Assembly (NCBI GenBank): GCA_022241785.1
Contig: JAKOMP010000072.1
Span: 1-33,730, forward strand
Reading direction: 5' to 3'
DNA from: Cyanocohniella sp. LLY
GTDB taxonomy: Bacteria > Cyanobacteriota > Cyanobacteriia > Cyanobacteriales > Nostocaceae
DNA length: 33,730 nucleotides
In this document: positions 8,625 to 17,328 of the stretch, one piece after another
How positions within the stretch are numbered: position 1 is the stretch's first letter
Layout: the number at the start of each line of letters is the position of its first letter
Notes under the pieces: model-generated
The model's input: only the letters and a program-made list of their open reading frames with translations
Told to the model about the DNA's origin: nothing
The model's database searches: none
Position numbers and translations under genes: made by a program

Positions 8625-9011
8625 ATGCCTTGGGAAGATTTTAGCCTTGACAAAACTGCTCACGATTTAGTTTATAAATACCGTAACGACGACAAAGAAA
8701 CCGTGAATCAAGTCCATAAAATGCGTACTACTGTTGCTTATGGGTTAGAACGATTTTGGGGAGAACATTTACGTTTAGATGGGAGAAAATCTGCATATTG
8801 GGAAGAAACTTGGAATCAGCTTGTAAAAATTATGGGACAAGCTGATATTACAGTCCCTAATAACCCCCAAGACTTGTGGAACTCAGAAGTCTTTCCCCTT
8901 GCATATCGCAAGGTTACATTAGCGATTTTAACGCAACTATGCGACTGTATGGTGTGGTGGACGCAGAGATACAAACCCACTCGCAATGACGCAACTGAAG
9001 ACGAGAATTAA
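8625..9011 (+). CDS. cmr5: Cmr5 (Cas11-type) small subunit
   Basis: A 128-residue, mainly helical protein starting at ATG 8625, 11 nt after cmr4. Size, position between cmr4 and the last RAMP gene, and the sequence AYGLERFWGEHLRL followed by RKVTLAILTQLCDCMVWW fit the Cmr5 small subunit, which forms the belly filament of the complex. The tail is acidic (DATEDEN). The identification rests mostly on context and size, because Cmr5 proteins diverge strongly. Confidence 0.8.
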   Translation: MPWEDFSLDKTAHDLVYKYRNDDKETVNQVHKMRTTVAYGLERFWGEHLRLDGRKSAYWEETWNQLVKIMGQADITVPNNPQDLWNSEVFPLAYRKVTLAILTQLCDCMVWWTQRYKPTRNDATEDEN

Positions 9012-9024
9012 GGAGAACAAGAAA

Positions 9025-10761
9025 ATGAGCGATAGTGACTTAGTACCTTTGATGTACCGCGCCCAAATCGAAGATAGGGGCAAAATCCAGTATGCGGGGG
9101 ATGCGGAACCTGCGACTAAGTGGGTTAATGAATGGTTAGATGGATGTCCCCCTAACCCAAATACTCAAGATACATACAGAATGCCACAATTTGCGACAGG
9201 CGATGTCTACGACGGGCTGCGCTTATGCACTTGGCAAAAAACTTATACTATTAGCTGGCGTTTAGTTACCAATTCCGGGCAAGATGAAGATGTAATTAGA
9301 CCTGTAATAGGTGCAAAGGGTATACCTTTTTATCCTGGTTCAGGTATGAAAGGTGCATTTTTGCGTGCTTGTTTGCATTTGCAAATTACACGCGAACAAA
9401 TACTTGAATACTGTGGTGGAGAAATAGAAGAAATTATTGCAGGTAGAGAACAGAATAGAACTAAACCAGGAATTTTACGTTTTCATGGCGGTTATCCTGT
9501 GGATATGTCCTGGGGGAAAGACAGAGAACGTTTAGTAGATGTTGTTCACTCTCAAGAAAAACGTCAAATTATCGAGAATATAAATACTGGTGCTAATGTA
9601 CAAATATCATTGTATAAAGCTAAGTTAAAATTTGGTATTTCGAGCATTAAAGATAATGTTGATTGGAATCTAGTACAACGAATTTGGGAACAAGCATTAT
9701 CGGAAGGACTAGGTTCTAGAACTAGCGCAGGTTACGGTCGATTTAAGAATGTTGTACATAGTAATAAAGTAATTTTGTCAAGTAATATTGGCGGATGGGG
9801 AATAACTTCGACATTACTAAATAGAACCCCAGAATTTCGTCCGAATATGTTTAAAGCAGGATTACGCGGACATACTTTGCGTTTACTAGCCGGGATAACA
9901 AATGAAGCAACATCCCAAAGATTAACAAAGGAACTATGGGGTGGATTTTGTGGTGAAGAAAGTGGCTCTATTGTTGGTAAATTTGGTATTGATTTTCAAA
10001 TTGAAGATATTAGGTATGGGAAGCATGAATATTATCCAATAAATCGCAAAACCTCTATGCCTCTCTACAATTTAAAATCAGGAAAACTAGATATTATTTC
10101 TGTTAAACCATGCTCAGAAGGAGAACGAGAATTTTTGAATCTTTTAATTAAATTTTCTCTCCTACTAGGTGGTTTTGGGAAATCATGGCGGAGAGTTCAT
10201 CATAGCTTATTTTATAAATCATATTTTGATAATAATGATAAGCCGATGATTGGTTGTCATTGGTTATTTACTAAACTATCAGAATCAGCAGATTATTGTA
10301 TTACAGCACCAAGGGGAGAATTGGATAATATCAAGACTTTCTTAGCGAGTATTCCTGATACTGTCAGAAATCACTTCAATTTACCATCTACGAATAACCA
10401 TGTAAACAATTGGCGTGAAGTTTGGCATCCTCAAAGAGTTCAAGTTTGGGGGAGAATTGCAGAAAATAAAAATGATAGCCAAGCTGTGGAATGGTTCCAT
10501 AGGGATAATTTTATTAAGAGAACAGAATTAACTGGAAGGATAGGGAACCCCACTCAAGTAAGTAGAATTTGGCATAGAATGTATCCTCTTTACGTGAAAA
10601 TAGATGGTCAGATAATTCACAAAAAAAATGAGGATGGGAGTTATAAATTTGTTGAATTGTTAACCATTTTTACTCCCGATAATTTACCGAAATCCAGAGA
10701 TTTTTTAAGTTTTTTAAATAGCAACAATAATGATTTTATCAAACTGTGGGGAGGAAATTAA
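9025..10761 (+). CDS. Cmr6-Cmr1 fused RAMP protein (TIGR03986-like)
   Basis: A 578-residue protein starting at ATG 9025 (AAGGAG 10 nt upstream), 13 nt after cmr5. It contains two RAMP modules. The N-terminal one has FYPGSGMKGAFLRACL (about residues 104-119) and the glycine loop GLGSRTSAGYGRF, as in Cmr6. The C-terminal one begins FKAGLRGHTLRLLAGI with ELWGGFCGEESGS, followed by LLLGGFGKSWRRVHHS, as in the Cmr1 fold. This would place the crRNA 3'-end-capping subunits of the complex in one chain and explains why no separate cmr1 exists in the operon. Similar long RAMPs occur in cyanobacterial III-B loci. Assignment of the second half to Cmr1 is by motif resemblance only. Confidence 0.82.
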   Translation: MSDSDLVPLMYRAQIEDRGKIQYAGDAEPATKWVNEWLDGCPPNPNTQDTYRMPQFATGDVYDGLRLCTWQKTYTISWRLVTNSGQDEDVIRPVIGAKGIPFYPGSGMKGAFLRACLHLQITREQILEYCGGEIEEIIAGREQNRTKPGILRFHGGYPVDMSWGKDRERLVDVVHSQEKRQIIENINTGANVQISLYKAKLKFGISSIKDNVDWNLVQRIWEQALSEGLGSRTSAGYGRFKNVVHSNKVILSSNIGGWGITSTLLNRTPEFRPNMFKAGLRGHTLRLLAGITNEATSQRLTKELWGGFCGEESGSIVGKFGIDFQIEDIRYGKHEYYPINRKTSMPLYNLKSGKLDIISVKPCSEGEREFLNLLIKFSLLLGGFGKSWRRVHHSLFYKSYFDNNDKPMIGCHWLFTKLSESADYCITAPRGELDNIKTFLASIPDTVRNHFNLPSTNNHVNNWREVWHPQRVQVWGRIAENKNDSQAVEWFHRDNFIKRTELTGRIGNPTQVSRIWHRMYPLYVKIDGQIIHKKNEDGSYKFVELLTIFTPDNLPKSRDFLSFLNSNNNDFIKLWGGN

Positions 10762-10770
10762 AAATATAGC

Positions 10771-10797
10771 TGCTCGATTATTTCGAGGAGTCGAGCA
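10771..10797 (+). other. Intercistronic hairpin
   Basis: TGCTCGA (10771-10777) and TCGAGCA (10791-10797) form a perfect 7-bp stem between the RAMP gene and the CARF-HEPN gene. No T-run follows, so it may set transcript stability or partial attenuation rather than full termination. Confidence 0.5.
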
Positions 10798-10840
10798 TCT
10801 GAATATCAAATATCAATAAACTTATATCAAGTACAAAAAT

Positions 10841-12349
10841 ATGAATATCTGGATTATAACTACAGGAAATAGTGACGTTCAACTTAAAAATAAGACCAAC
10901 TGGATCAACTTATATAGAGAAGGCAGAAGAGGATTAGAGCGAGACTATAACTTTCAACCTTCTCAAAAAGAAGATGATGTGATTTTCACAGTTCCAGCCA
11001 GGGTTATGGGTGTAATTTATGGGACTCAACTAGATAATAATCAACTAGATAAAGATATTTACCAAGATTTATACTTTCCTCTTCTCGATGCTTTTTCTGA
11101 AAAGCTACAAGGTCAAAATCAGCCAGACAGAATTATTGTCATTCTCACAAATCAAGAGGCTGCTTATACCAATCCAGAGAAAAAAAGTCCATATTGGAAA
11201 GATACTTGTACTTTGAAACCAATAATAGACAAGTATCTACAAACTAAGTTTCCTAAAATCAGCAAAATTGAATATTTAGAACTTAAACCAAAATCAAAAG
11301 ATGAAGGTTTAGATAATTGGGATCAATCTTTGAAGTTAGTTCAACAAGAATTATCTCAATCGAATTTAGAGTTTAAACCTCTCGATAATATATACGTCAG
11401 CCATCAAGCAGGTACACCAGCGATTTCATCTGCAATTCAATTTGTGAGCCTTGCAAAGTTTGGAAAAAAGGTGAAATTTCTGGTATCGAATGAATATGAA
11501 CCAGAGAATACCCGATTCATCACTAGTTCTAATTATTTACGGGGTATTCAACTACAAGAAGCAAAAGTTTTATTAGAACGTTTTGATTATTCTGGGGTAG
11601 AAAGTTTATTGAAACCTTATTGGTTGGATTGTGTAACTCCACAAGAACAAAAACTTAGAGATTTGCTGAAAATAGCTATTCAATGGAATTTTGCTAATTT
11701 TGATGAGTTTGCCAAAGGATTAGGAGAAACAGCACAAGAACGTCTACAAAATTGGTGGTGGACTGGCTATGAAGCTTCTTATTTGGCTGTGGTACGCTTG
11801 GAACAAGGTAACACTGTTGAAGCATTATTTCACAGCTTTAGAGCAGTAGAAGGGTTAATTTGTAAATGGGCTGAAAATACTTATCATACTCATATCCAAT
11901 ATAAACCAGATGGTTCACCAGAAATTAAAAGCAGTATCTCTCAAGATTTACCAGATTATACCAACCGTCTTTACTCCAATATACAAACCCAATTGAAGAA
12001 AAAAGGTAAAATTGGTCTTTTTAGCGAATCACTTTATCAATTGTTGCAAACAGCAAAACCAGAATGTCAAAATTTGACTCACATTATGAGTATAGTTTGG
12101 GGTAAAGCGCGAGATAATAGGAATCCCTTATTTCATAGATTATTAGGTTTACAAGAACAAGAAGTTTTTGCAGCTTGGGATGCTCAAAATAAAGATGCTT
12201 GGAAACATAAGGTTTTAAGTTGTTTAAATTTTGTGGCTAACCAAACTTTTACTTCTTTACCAAAAGCTAGTCTTATGTATCAAATACATCAAGATTTAAA
12301 GAAGGCGTTGACTGATTATGAGTCACAAGCTTTTAGTGATTTAAACTAG
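10841..12349 (+). CDS. CARF-HEPN ancillary ribonuclease (Csm6/Csx1-like)
   Basis: A 502-residue protein starting at ATG 10841. The N-terminal half looks like a CARF Rossmann fold: IWIITTGNSDVQL at residues 3-15, IIVILTNQEAAY, and the ligand-loop type segment YVSHQAGTPAIS at 185-196. The C-terminal half is helical and holds the HEPN ribonuclease signature R-x4-H as RNPLFH at residues 427-432. In type III systems such proteins bind cyclic oligoadenylate through CARF and then cut RNA non-specifically through HEPN. It is the last gene of the cmr operon, which fits an effector of the GGDD-bearing Cas10. Its stop codon is part of the CTAG edge of the 122-bp repeat copy B. Exact subfamily not resolved. 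Confidence 0.85.
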   Translation: MNIWIITTGNSDVQLKNKTNWINLYREGRRGLERDYNFQPSQKEDDVIFTVPARVMGVIYGTQLDNNQLDKDIYQDLYFPLLDAFSEKLQGQNQPDRIIVILTNQEAAYTNPEKKSPYWKDTCTLKPIIDKYLQTKFPKISKIEYLELKPKSKDEGLDNWDQSLKLVQQELSQSNLEFKPLDNIYVSHQAGTPAISSAIQFVSLAKFGKKVKFLVSNEYEPENTRFITSSNYLRGIQLQEAKVLLERFDYSGVESLLKPYWLDCVTPQEQKLRDLLKIAIQWNFANFDEFAKGLGETAQERLQNWWWTGYEASYLAVVRLEQGNTVEALFHSFRAVEGLICKWAENTYHTHIQYKPDGSPEIKSSISQDLPDYTNRLYSNIQTQLKKKGKIGLFSESLYQLLQTAKPECQNLTHIMSIVWGKARDNRNPLFHRLLGLQEQEVFAAWDAQNKDAWKHKVLSCLNFVANQTFTSLPKASLMYQIHQDLKKALTDYESQAFSDLN

Positions 12350-12467
12350 CGTGGTAAAACTTGCTAGAGGTATCTTGGAATCGTAGAAAACTCGTTTGAG
12401 ATTGTCTTTTTAACGAACACAATTAAAGCTTTAATCTAGACTCTCAAGTTAGTTTTACCGTTCTAGG
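12346..12467. repeat. 122-bp repeat element, copy B (MITE-like)
   Basis: Same length and orientation as 4078-4199. It begins CTAGCGTGGTAAAACTTGCT and ends CTCAAGTTAGTTTTACCG, then TTCTAGG. Terminal sequences GGTAAAACT and AGTTTTACC are perfect inverted repeats. The pair brackets the mini-array and the cmr operon. Confidence 0.65.
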
Positions 12468-12510
12468 ATTTAAATGTCTAAGTGCGATCGCCAACGACAT
12501 CACTTAAAAC

Positions 12511-12720
12511 TGCGCGAACCAGGGAATGTATTTATCGAACGTTTGTTATATAACCTGTCAAGTCTTATCAGCTATGGTCTTGGAGGTTTTTAGGAGAAAA
12601 TGAGGTTCGCGCAAACTCTGCAATGTATACCAGGAAAGCCTTTGAGTCCATTTTGATGAAGGGAGGACTTGACAAGCGATCGCGCAAACAGTACTTTTTA
12701 ATTTCATCCGCGCAAACGGG
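12511..12720 (+). repeat. Cluster of GCGCRAAC motifs
   Basis: Four copies in direct orientation: TGCGCGAACC (12511), TCGCGCAAACTC (about 12607), TCGCGCAAACAG (about 12680) and CCGCGCAAACGG (12709). Related sequences stand at 4141 and 1750-1880. Part of a gene-free stretch of about 840 bp between the CARF-HEPN gene and the second WYL gene. A protein-binding role is plausible but unproven. Confidence 0.45.
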
Positions 12721-12760
12721 TGTTAAAAGCCTTGTATATCAAGTCTTATCGACCCCAGCA

Positions 12761-12798
12761 GTCTCCACTAACAATGTGGAGACTTTTTAATAAAAATT
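12761..12798 (+). terminator. Rho-independent-type hairpin, copy 1
   Basis: GTCTCCAC-taacaat-GTGGAGAC followed by TTTTTAATAAAAATT. Perfect 8-bp stem and T-run; an exact 38-nt copy recurs at 13040. It could end the cmr operon transcript or a small RNA. Confidence 0.7.
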
Positions 12799-12866
12799 AT
12801 TAAATTTGTGATCACTTGTGCGTGATTCGAATGTCACTAAGAAAACGTGAAACCCTTGTGAGGACT

Positions 12867-12900
12867 GGGTATAGGGGTATAGGGGTGTGGGGTGTAGGGG
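12867..12900 (+). other. Putative G-quadruplex motif
   Basis: Five G-runs (GGG, then four GGGG) separated by TATA, TATA, TGT and TGTA lie within 34 bp. This matches the loose G-quadruplex pattern. It lies between the two copies of the terminator-like hairpin. Confidence 0.5.
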
Positions 12901-12945
12901 ATGATTACTGATTTATAAGTATGATTACGTCGTTTTTAATTCTTT

Positions 12946-12980
12946 CCCTGACACCCTGACACCCTGACACCCTGACACCC
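12946..12980. repeat. Short tandem repeat, 8-bp unit
   Basis: CCCTGACA is repeated four times in perfect register followed by CCC (4.4 units). Such arrays are prone to slippage and common between genes in filamentous cyanobacteria. Confidence 0.9.
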
Positions 12981-13039
12981 AAAACCCAGCCATATTAAGG
13001 ATTCGCCCTTTTCTTAGTGCCATTCGTGCGTGATTCTTT

Positions 13040-13077
13040 GTCTCCACTAACAATGTGGAGACTTTTTAATAAAAATT
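13040..13077 (+). terminator. Rho-independent-type hairpin, copy 2
   Basis: Exact 38-nt duplicate of 12761-12798 (8-bp stem, TAACAAT loop, T-run). The word GTGCGTGATTC also occurs just upstream of this copy and at about 12820. It lies 110 bp upstream of the second WYL gene. Confidence 0.65.
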
Positions 13078-13187
13078 CGTCAATCGCATCACAAACAGAC
13101 GATTTTTTACTCCTTCCCAACAATAATAAAAAGAAATAAGAATAAACCCAGCTTGTACGATTGCGCCCACAAAAGAGGGAATTTGCA

Positions 13188-14660
13188 ATGCATCTACCCG
13201 AATTATTTCCCCACTTCTTCATCCTCCAGCGATTAGTGGATGGTTCCCTCAACCAGAGCCAAAACCTAATTACAGCAATGCGACGCTGGATTTTAATCAA
13301 TTGGTTTTATGGAGAAGCAAGCAAAAATTTGGAGTGCGATCGCTATACTGGTATAACCTTCAATGAATGGAGCGAATACTTTTTTAATCAAGACCTATTC
13401 CATCTGCAACCATCATTTCAATCGGGACATCCCCTTGGTCGTTTATTGGAGAAAAATGACGAAATCTTCAAACCCCATCATCCCCTCTGCCCCTGTTATA
13501 AAACGACTGTCGATTGGTTACGATTTTATAATATTAATGTTGATGAGTGGCTGGAGGAATTACAAGAAAATATTTATATATCCCAAGAAACGATTATTAA
13601 AGTAATTCACCATCGTCTGTTTGCTAAAGTGAGAAAAAGCCTACAGGCAGATATCAATACTTTGATAGCTAAAGGATGTCTCAAATGCGAAACATCCTTA
13701 TTTAAAAAGCAAAATATTATCTATCGAGTAGATAAATTACCCGATTGGCTGTGTACCAAGGTTGCTAAAAAGCCAATAAATTCGAGTGGATTTTTTCCCG
13801 AATTAAATCCTACTGAAATGGCAGATTTAGCCCAAGCCTTGGATATGTTGAGTTTTCTCGACCCCAAATTAGCACCGATTGCCGATAAAATTTCTGGGGA
13901 AGTTTACGGAACTCGACGGATATTTTTGCACGTAGATTATATTTTATCTGAGGATAACCAGCTTAATACTGATAATTTACAAGAGGAATTACAAGCAAAT
14001 TGGCAAAGTCGGGAAATTAAACCAATATTTTTAAACTATGCTAGCGCTCGTTGTGGTGATAAAAAATGCTTGGTTTATCCGGTGTGTATTTATTACCTGC
14101 AAAGGGCAAAATATCTTTGTGGTTATGGGTTAAATCCTCAAGGTGATGTGAATTGGTACATTTATCGTTTGGAACGGATTAAATCATTTGCCTTTGTGGA
14201 TTGGTCAAATCAAATTATTCCCCCACAAATGTTAGATAAATATCTCAAGAATCAACTACCAGAGCCAGATGATGTGGAAAAAGAAATCAGCAGTGCTTGG
14301 GGATTTGAAATGAATAAACCTCCTCACTTCATGTTGCTGAGATTTAAGCACGATTATCACCAACGCTACATTAAAAATACCTTTCGTCATAACACGTTTA
14401 CTTACATAAAATCACCTGCCAAACTAGCACAAATAATTCATCACTATACAAGTAATCCCCAGGAAGAAAAATTATTAAATACTATTGTAACAAAACATCC
14501 TGACGATGCTTATTACAGTGTCATCTATCGCGCCAATGATAATAATATCATCATGCGTTTGCTTGCTTGGGGTGCTAATGTTGAGGTTTTATTGCCGATG
14601 GAATTACGAAAACACATCGCCAAGAACATTCGTGAAGCGTATACATTTTATGATTGTTAG
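13188..14660 (+). CDS. WYL-domain CRISPR-associated protein (TIGR03985-like)
   Basis: A 490-residue protein; ATG 13188 is chosen because GAGGG stands 8 nt upstream, whereas an in-frame TTG at 13161 has no such site. The N-terminal part is helical and could hold a DNA-binding domain (for example LFAKVRKSLQADINTLIAKG), but no clear helix-turn-helix was identified. The middle has a WYL-like strand set, VYPVCIYYLQRAKYLCGYGL, and the protein ends with LLAWGANVEVLLPMELRKHI, the WCX type of C-terminus. Its length and setting agree with the cyanobacterial CRISPR-associated family TIGR03985 as I recall it. It likely regulates the cmr operon or senses a nucleotide ligand. With the kinase-WYL protein it brackets the effector genes. 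Confidence 0.75.
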   Translation: MHLPELFPHFFILQRLVDGSLNQSQNLITAMRRWILINWFYGEASKNLECDRYTGITFNEWSEYFFNQDLFHLQPSFQSGHPLGRLLEKNDEIFKPHHPLCPCYKTTVDWLRFYNINVDEWLEELQENIYISQETIIKVIHHRLFAKVRKSLQADINTLIAKGCLKCETSLFKKQNIIYRVDKLPDWLCTKVAKKPINSSGFFPELNPTEMADLAQALDMLSFLDPKLAPIADKISGEVYGTRRIFLHVDYILSEDNQLNTDNLQEELQANWQSREIKPIFLNYASARCGDKKCLVYPVCIYYLQRAKYLCGYGLNPQGDVNWYIYRLERIKSFAFVDWSNQIIPPQMLDKYLKNQLPEPDDVEKEISSAWGFEMNKPPHFMLLRFKHDYHQRYIKNTFRHNTFTYIKSPAKLAQIIHHYTSNPQEEKLLNTIVTKHPDDAYYSVIYRANDNNIIMRLLAWGANVEVLLPMELRKHIAKNIREAYTFYDC

Positions 14661-14743
14661 TTAATTTTATATCAAGTAAGTCGGTGAGAAAAATTCAATG
14701 TATATCAAGAAATAGGAATTTAAGCTAGGGTGTGTTACACCGT

Positions 14744-15805
14744 CTAAGTACAGGACAAAAATTGTAGAGAGAGAAGAAACTCGTCATATTTCAAGTCTAA
14801 ATCAGTGACAAGAGAACGCAGATAATCTAAACCGTAACGAAAAACACTTTTGGCTTTACGTCCATGCTTTTTAATTTTGATAGGTTGATGTTGATGTAAC
14901 CATTCACCAGTGTTGACAGCCCAACACATAGCCAAAGAAAGCAAAGCTAACAGTTTACTCAATCGGTTAGCATCTAGAAAATGCGTAGATTCTAGACAAA
15001 AACCCCGAGTTTTGAACATTGCGAATAAAGTTTCAATCCCCCAACGACGACCATAGTCAGCAATTATGGTTTGTGGAGAATCATCAGAGATGACAATTAA
15101 TAACTTGCCATCATCAAGACGTAAACCAGCCACATAAACTAAACGACCCCAGACCCAACGACGAGTAGATAAAACTTGAGATTCACCTACAGCCAGATGA
15201 GCAAAAATGACGCGACCTGGAAGGGTTTTTTCTGTATCACTAATTAAATCAGTGTGACGAATCCTGATTCGGAATGGAATACCTGGGTCAAGTAGTAAAT
15301 AACTTAACCATTGTGTACCGACAAATTCTCTGTCAGCACTGATATAGTCAACTTGCACATCTGGGAACAGTTGTTCAAATCGGTCGAGTAAATCCATTCG
15401 TTCATCGCTGTGGGAATTCCCTTTTTTAGCCAAAATCTGCCAAACTAGGGGGTAAGCGACACCATTATGTACTACTCCCAGCATGAGGATATTTAACCAA
15501 GTTTGACCAAAACGCCATTCCGTTCGGTCAACGCTTAACACCCAAGGTTGGGGAATCTTCATGATTGTCACAATCATTTTCGCTATGACTGCATAATCTA
15601 CATCAAAATCCCGAAAAAACCGTTGTAATCGCTTGTAATTCGATTCGTTTTTGGCAGAGTTACGAAAACCAGTTGCTAATTCTACCAAATTTACCGTTTT
15701 TACTCTTAATAGAGATATTAGAAATAAAGCTAAGAAGCTTAGACGCGCACCATGCCATCCTAGGTGAGGTTTGAGTGTGTCTCTCAATCGGTTAATCTGG
15801 TTCAT
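14744..15805 (-). CDS. IS4-family DDE transposase
   Basis: A 353-residue transposase from ATG 15805; a TTG at 15865 would add 20 residues. It has the three DDE motifs: LSVDRTEWRFG (first Asp), YISADREFVGTQWL (second Asp) and the Y-G-R-R-W-G-I-E-T-L-F-A-M-F-K-T-R-G box typical of IS4 (YREK-like, the Glu is in GIET). It is full length, and its stop codon lies in the left terminal repeat. No frameshift is seen, so it may be active. It catalyses cut-and-paste movement of the element that contains it. Confidence 0.92.
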   Translation of the reverse strand: MNQINRLRDTLKPHLGWHGARLSFLALFLISLLRVKTVNLVELATGFRNSAKNESNYKRLQRFFRDFDVDYAVIAKMIVTIMKIPQPWVLSVDRTEWRFGQTWLNILMLGVVHNGVAYPLVWQILAKKGNSHSDERMDLLDRFEQLFPDVQVDYISADREFVGTQWLSYLLLDPGIPFRIRIRHTDLISDTEKTLPGRVIFAHLAVGESQVLSTRRWVWGRLVYVAGLRLDDGKLLIVISDDSPQTIIADYGRRWGIETLFAMFKTRGFCLESTHFLDANRLSKLLALLSLAMCWAVNTGEWLHQHQPIKIKKHGRKAKSVFRYGLDYLRSLVTDLDLKYDEFLLSLQFLSCT

Positions 15806-15896
15806 AGGGGTTTCTTTGATTGTGTGGTAACTTTCTATGAAACCCCCTCTGCGTCTCCATTGCAAGTCTTTTCTCTATTTTTTGTCCTGTACAGAG
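14744..15896. mobile_element. IS4-family insertion sequence, 1153 bp
   Basis: The ends are inverted repeats: CTAAGTACAGGACAAAAA on the left and, reversed, CTCTGTACAGGACAAAAA on the right. The 7-bp sequence ACACCGT flanks both sides (14737-14743 and 15897-15903), as expected for a target duplication. The element holds one transposase gene on the minus strand. Clean ends and duplication suggest a fairly recent insertion into the non-coding space between the WYL gene and the dead M48 gene. Confidence 0.85.
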
Positions 15897-16092
15897 ACAC
15901 CGTAGGCTAAGAGGGTGTTTCAAAAGTCTACGGTTGTATGAAACCACCCTGCCTAACCTCCTTTCAAAAGGGGTGAATAACCTGTTCAAAGTCCTCCTTT
16001 TTAAGGAAGATTTAGGAGGAACTAAAGTTTTTAAACATCAGCCATCACTTTTCAAATATCTTCTAACGCATCTCTATGATTGATGATAAATC

Positions 16093-16120
16093 GGTGCGTT
16101 GCGCTGCCTTATAACGCACC
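16093..16120. repeat. Palindromic dispersed repeat
   Basis: GGTGCGTT (16093-16100) and AACGCACC (16113-16120) form a perfect 8-bp stem with a 12-nt loop. It stands beyond the 3' end of the M48 pseudogene. A related hairpin is at 25935-25960. Confidence 0.6.
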
Positions 16121-16145
16121 CTAAATTTACTTCCGGGAGCCGGTA

Positions 16146-17185
16146 CTACGTTTTAATATAAAATCCCCGTCTTAAGGCCTCAATTCGTTTGTGAATTGGC
16201 GGATGGCTATGTTTTAACCAATGAAAAACCCCGGTTTCTTCTTTCATTTCCACTCGTATCCATAAAATTGACATTTCTTCACGGTTCTTTTTTGGTGGTT
16301 GAAAGGGAAGTCTGTCCAAGGTGGCGAGTGCTGATACCATCGCGTCAACGCTGGTGAGTCTTGCAGCAACAGCATCGGCGTGATATTCTCGCCAACGACT
16401 GTGCCAAAAGGTCAGTAATGTCACCAAAAGTTGGGTCATTGATGGTAATAACATTAATACTAGCCAAATTACAACACCAATGAAAAAGCCCGTTGCGTGT
16501 TGCCAATTTCCCAACAAACCATAAATTAAACCCGCAATTAACATTAATAAAGCTGCAAATCTACCTAAATACCAAACAACCAATAGCATGGGTCTAAAAA
16601 GAGTCATCATTACCCCACCCCAGGTTGCGGAAAGTAAGGTTTTTGCCATCGTATCTAAGTTAGCAATATGGCCGATTTCATGAGCCATAACCGCAGCTAC
16701 TTCTTCCCGATTTAAATTTTTAATTAAACCTGTAGTTGCAACTACCATTGAATACGAGCGAGCGAGTAGTACCAACTGCATAAGCATTGGGATTATCATC
16801 ACACAATTCAATTCCCACTACAGGAGTTTTGGGGATATTTTCAGCGATCGCAATATCTCGAATTGTGCTACACAACCATTCTTCTGTATCTGAATACAGC
16901 CCTTTTTCTATCTACTAAAAATGGATTAATCACCCGAATGTTTCTTTGATTGATGTAAGTAGGAACTGCGGAAAAGTATCGGTAACTTGTAGTAACAACC
17001 CAATAAAGACTGGGAAATCCAATACAAACCAAGAAAAACAACCCCAGAATAAAACTTAATGCGCCCTGCTGAAATAACAGTAAACCGTAATAGCTGGCAC
17101 ACAAACCATAAATCAAAACTATCAAACAAAATAGTGCCATAATCGCAATTACAGCTAAATTACCGCCAGCATTTTTAAATCTCAT
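16146..17185 (-). pseudogene. M48-family (HtpX-like) membrane metalloprotease, two frameshifts
   Basis: The gene is readable in three frame segments. The first (from 17185) has two membrane helices and reads to VDRKRAVFRYRRMVV. In another frame the sequence continues WLCSTIRDIAIAENIPKTPV and then GIELCDDNPNAYAVGTTRS. A third frame gives SYSMVVATTGL, the zinc motif HEIGH, four membrane helices, and REYHADAVAARL, which holds the third zinc ligand Glu. The first shift lies near the A-run in gatagaaaaagg (about 16905). The second comes from three tandem CTCG copies (about 16760), consistent with a 4-bp duplication. The intact protein would be a membrane protease of misfolded proteins. As it stands it should not be made. 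Confidence 0.85.
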
Positions 17186-17328
17186 CTCTTGACTCCATTT
17201 AGTTAAATTACAGCTAGAAAATTTTCAATGCTGTAACTTACCATCCCTATGGAAACTCGCCTTTCCAAGCAGGAACTAAACTAAAACCTGGATTCTCCCA
17301 ATCAAAAATCCTCAATCCCATCGGTTTT

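Noticed and set aside
1750-12720. A Tn7-like or CRISPR-associated transposon bounded by the GCGCRAAC repeats
   Set aside because: No TnsB, TnsC or TniQ gene is present and the motif copies are not inverted between the two sides.
12995-13300. Minus-strand frame of 101 codons
   Set aside because: Overlaps a terminator-like repeat and the start of the WYL gene; composition not protein-like.
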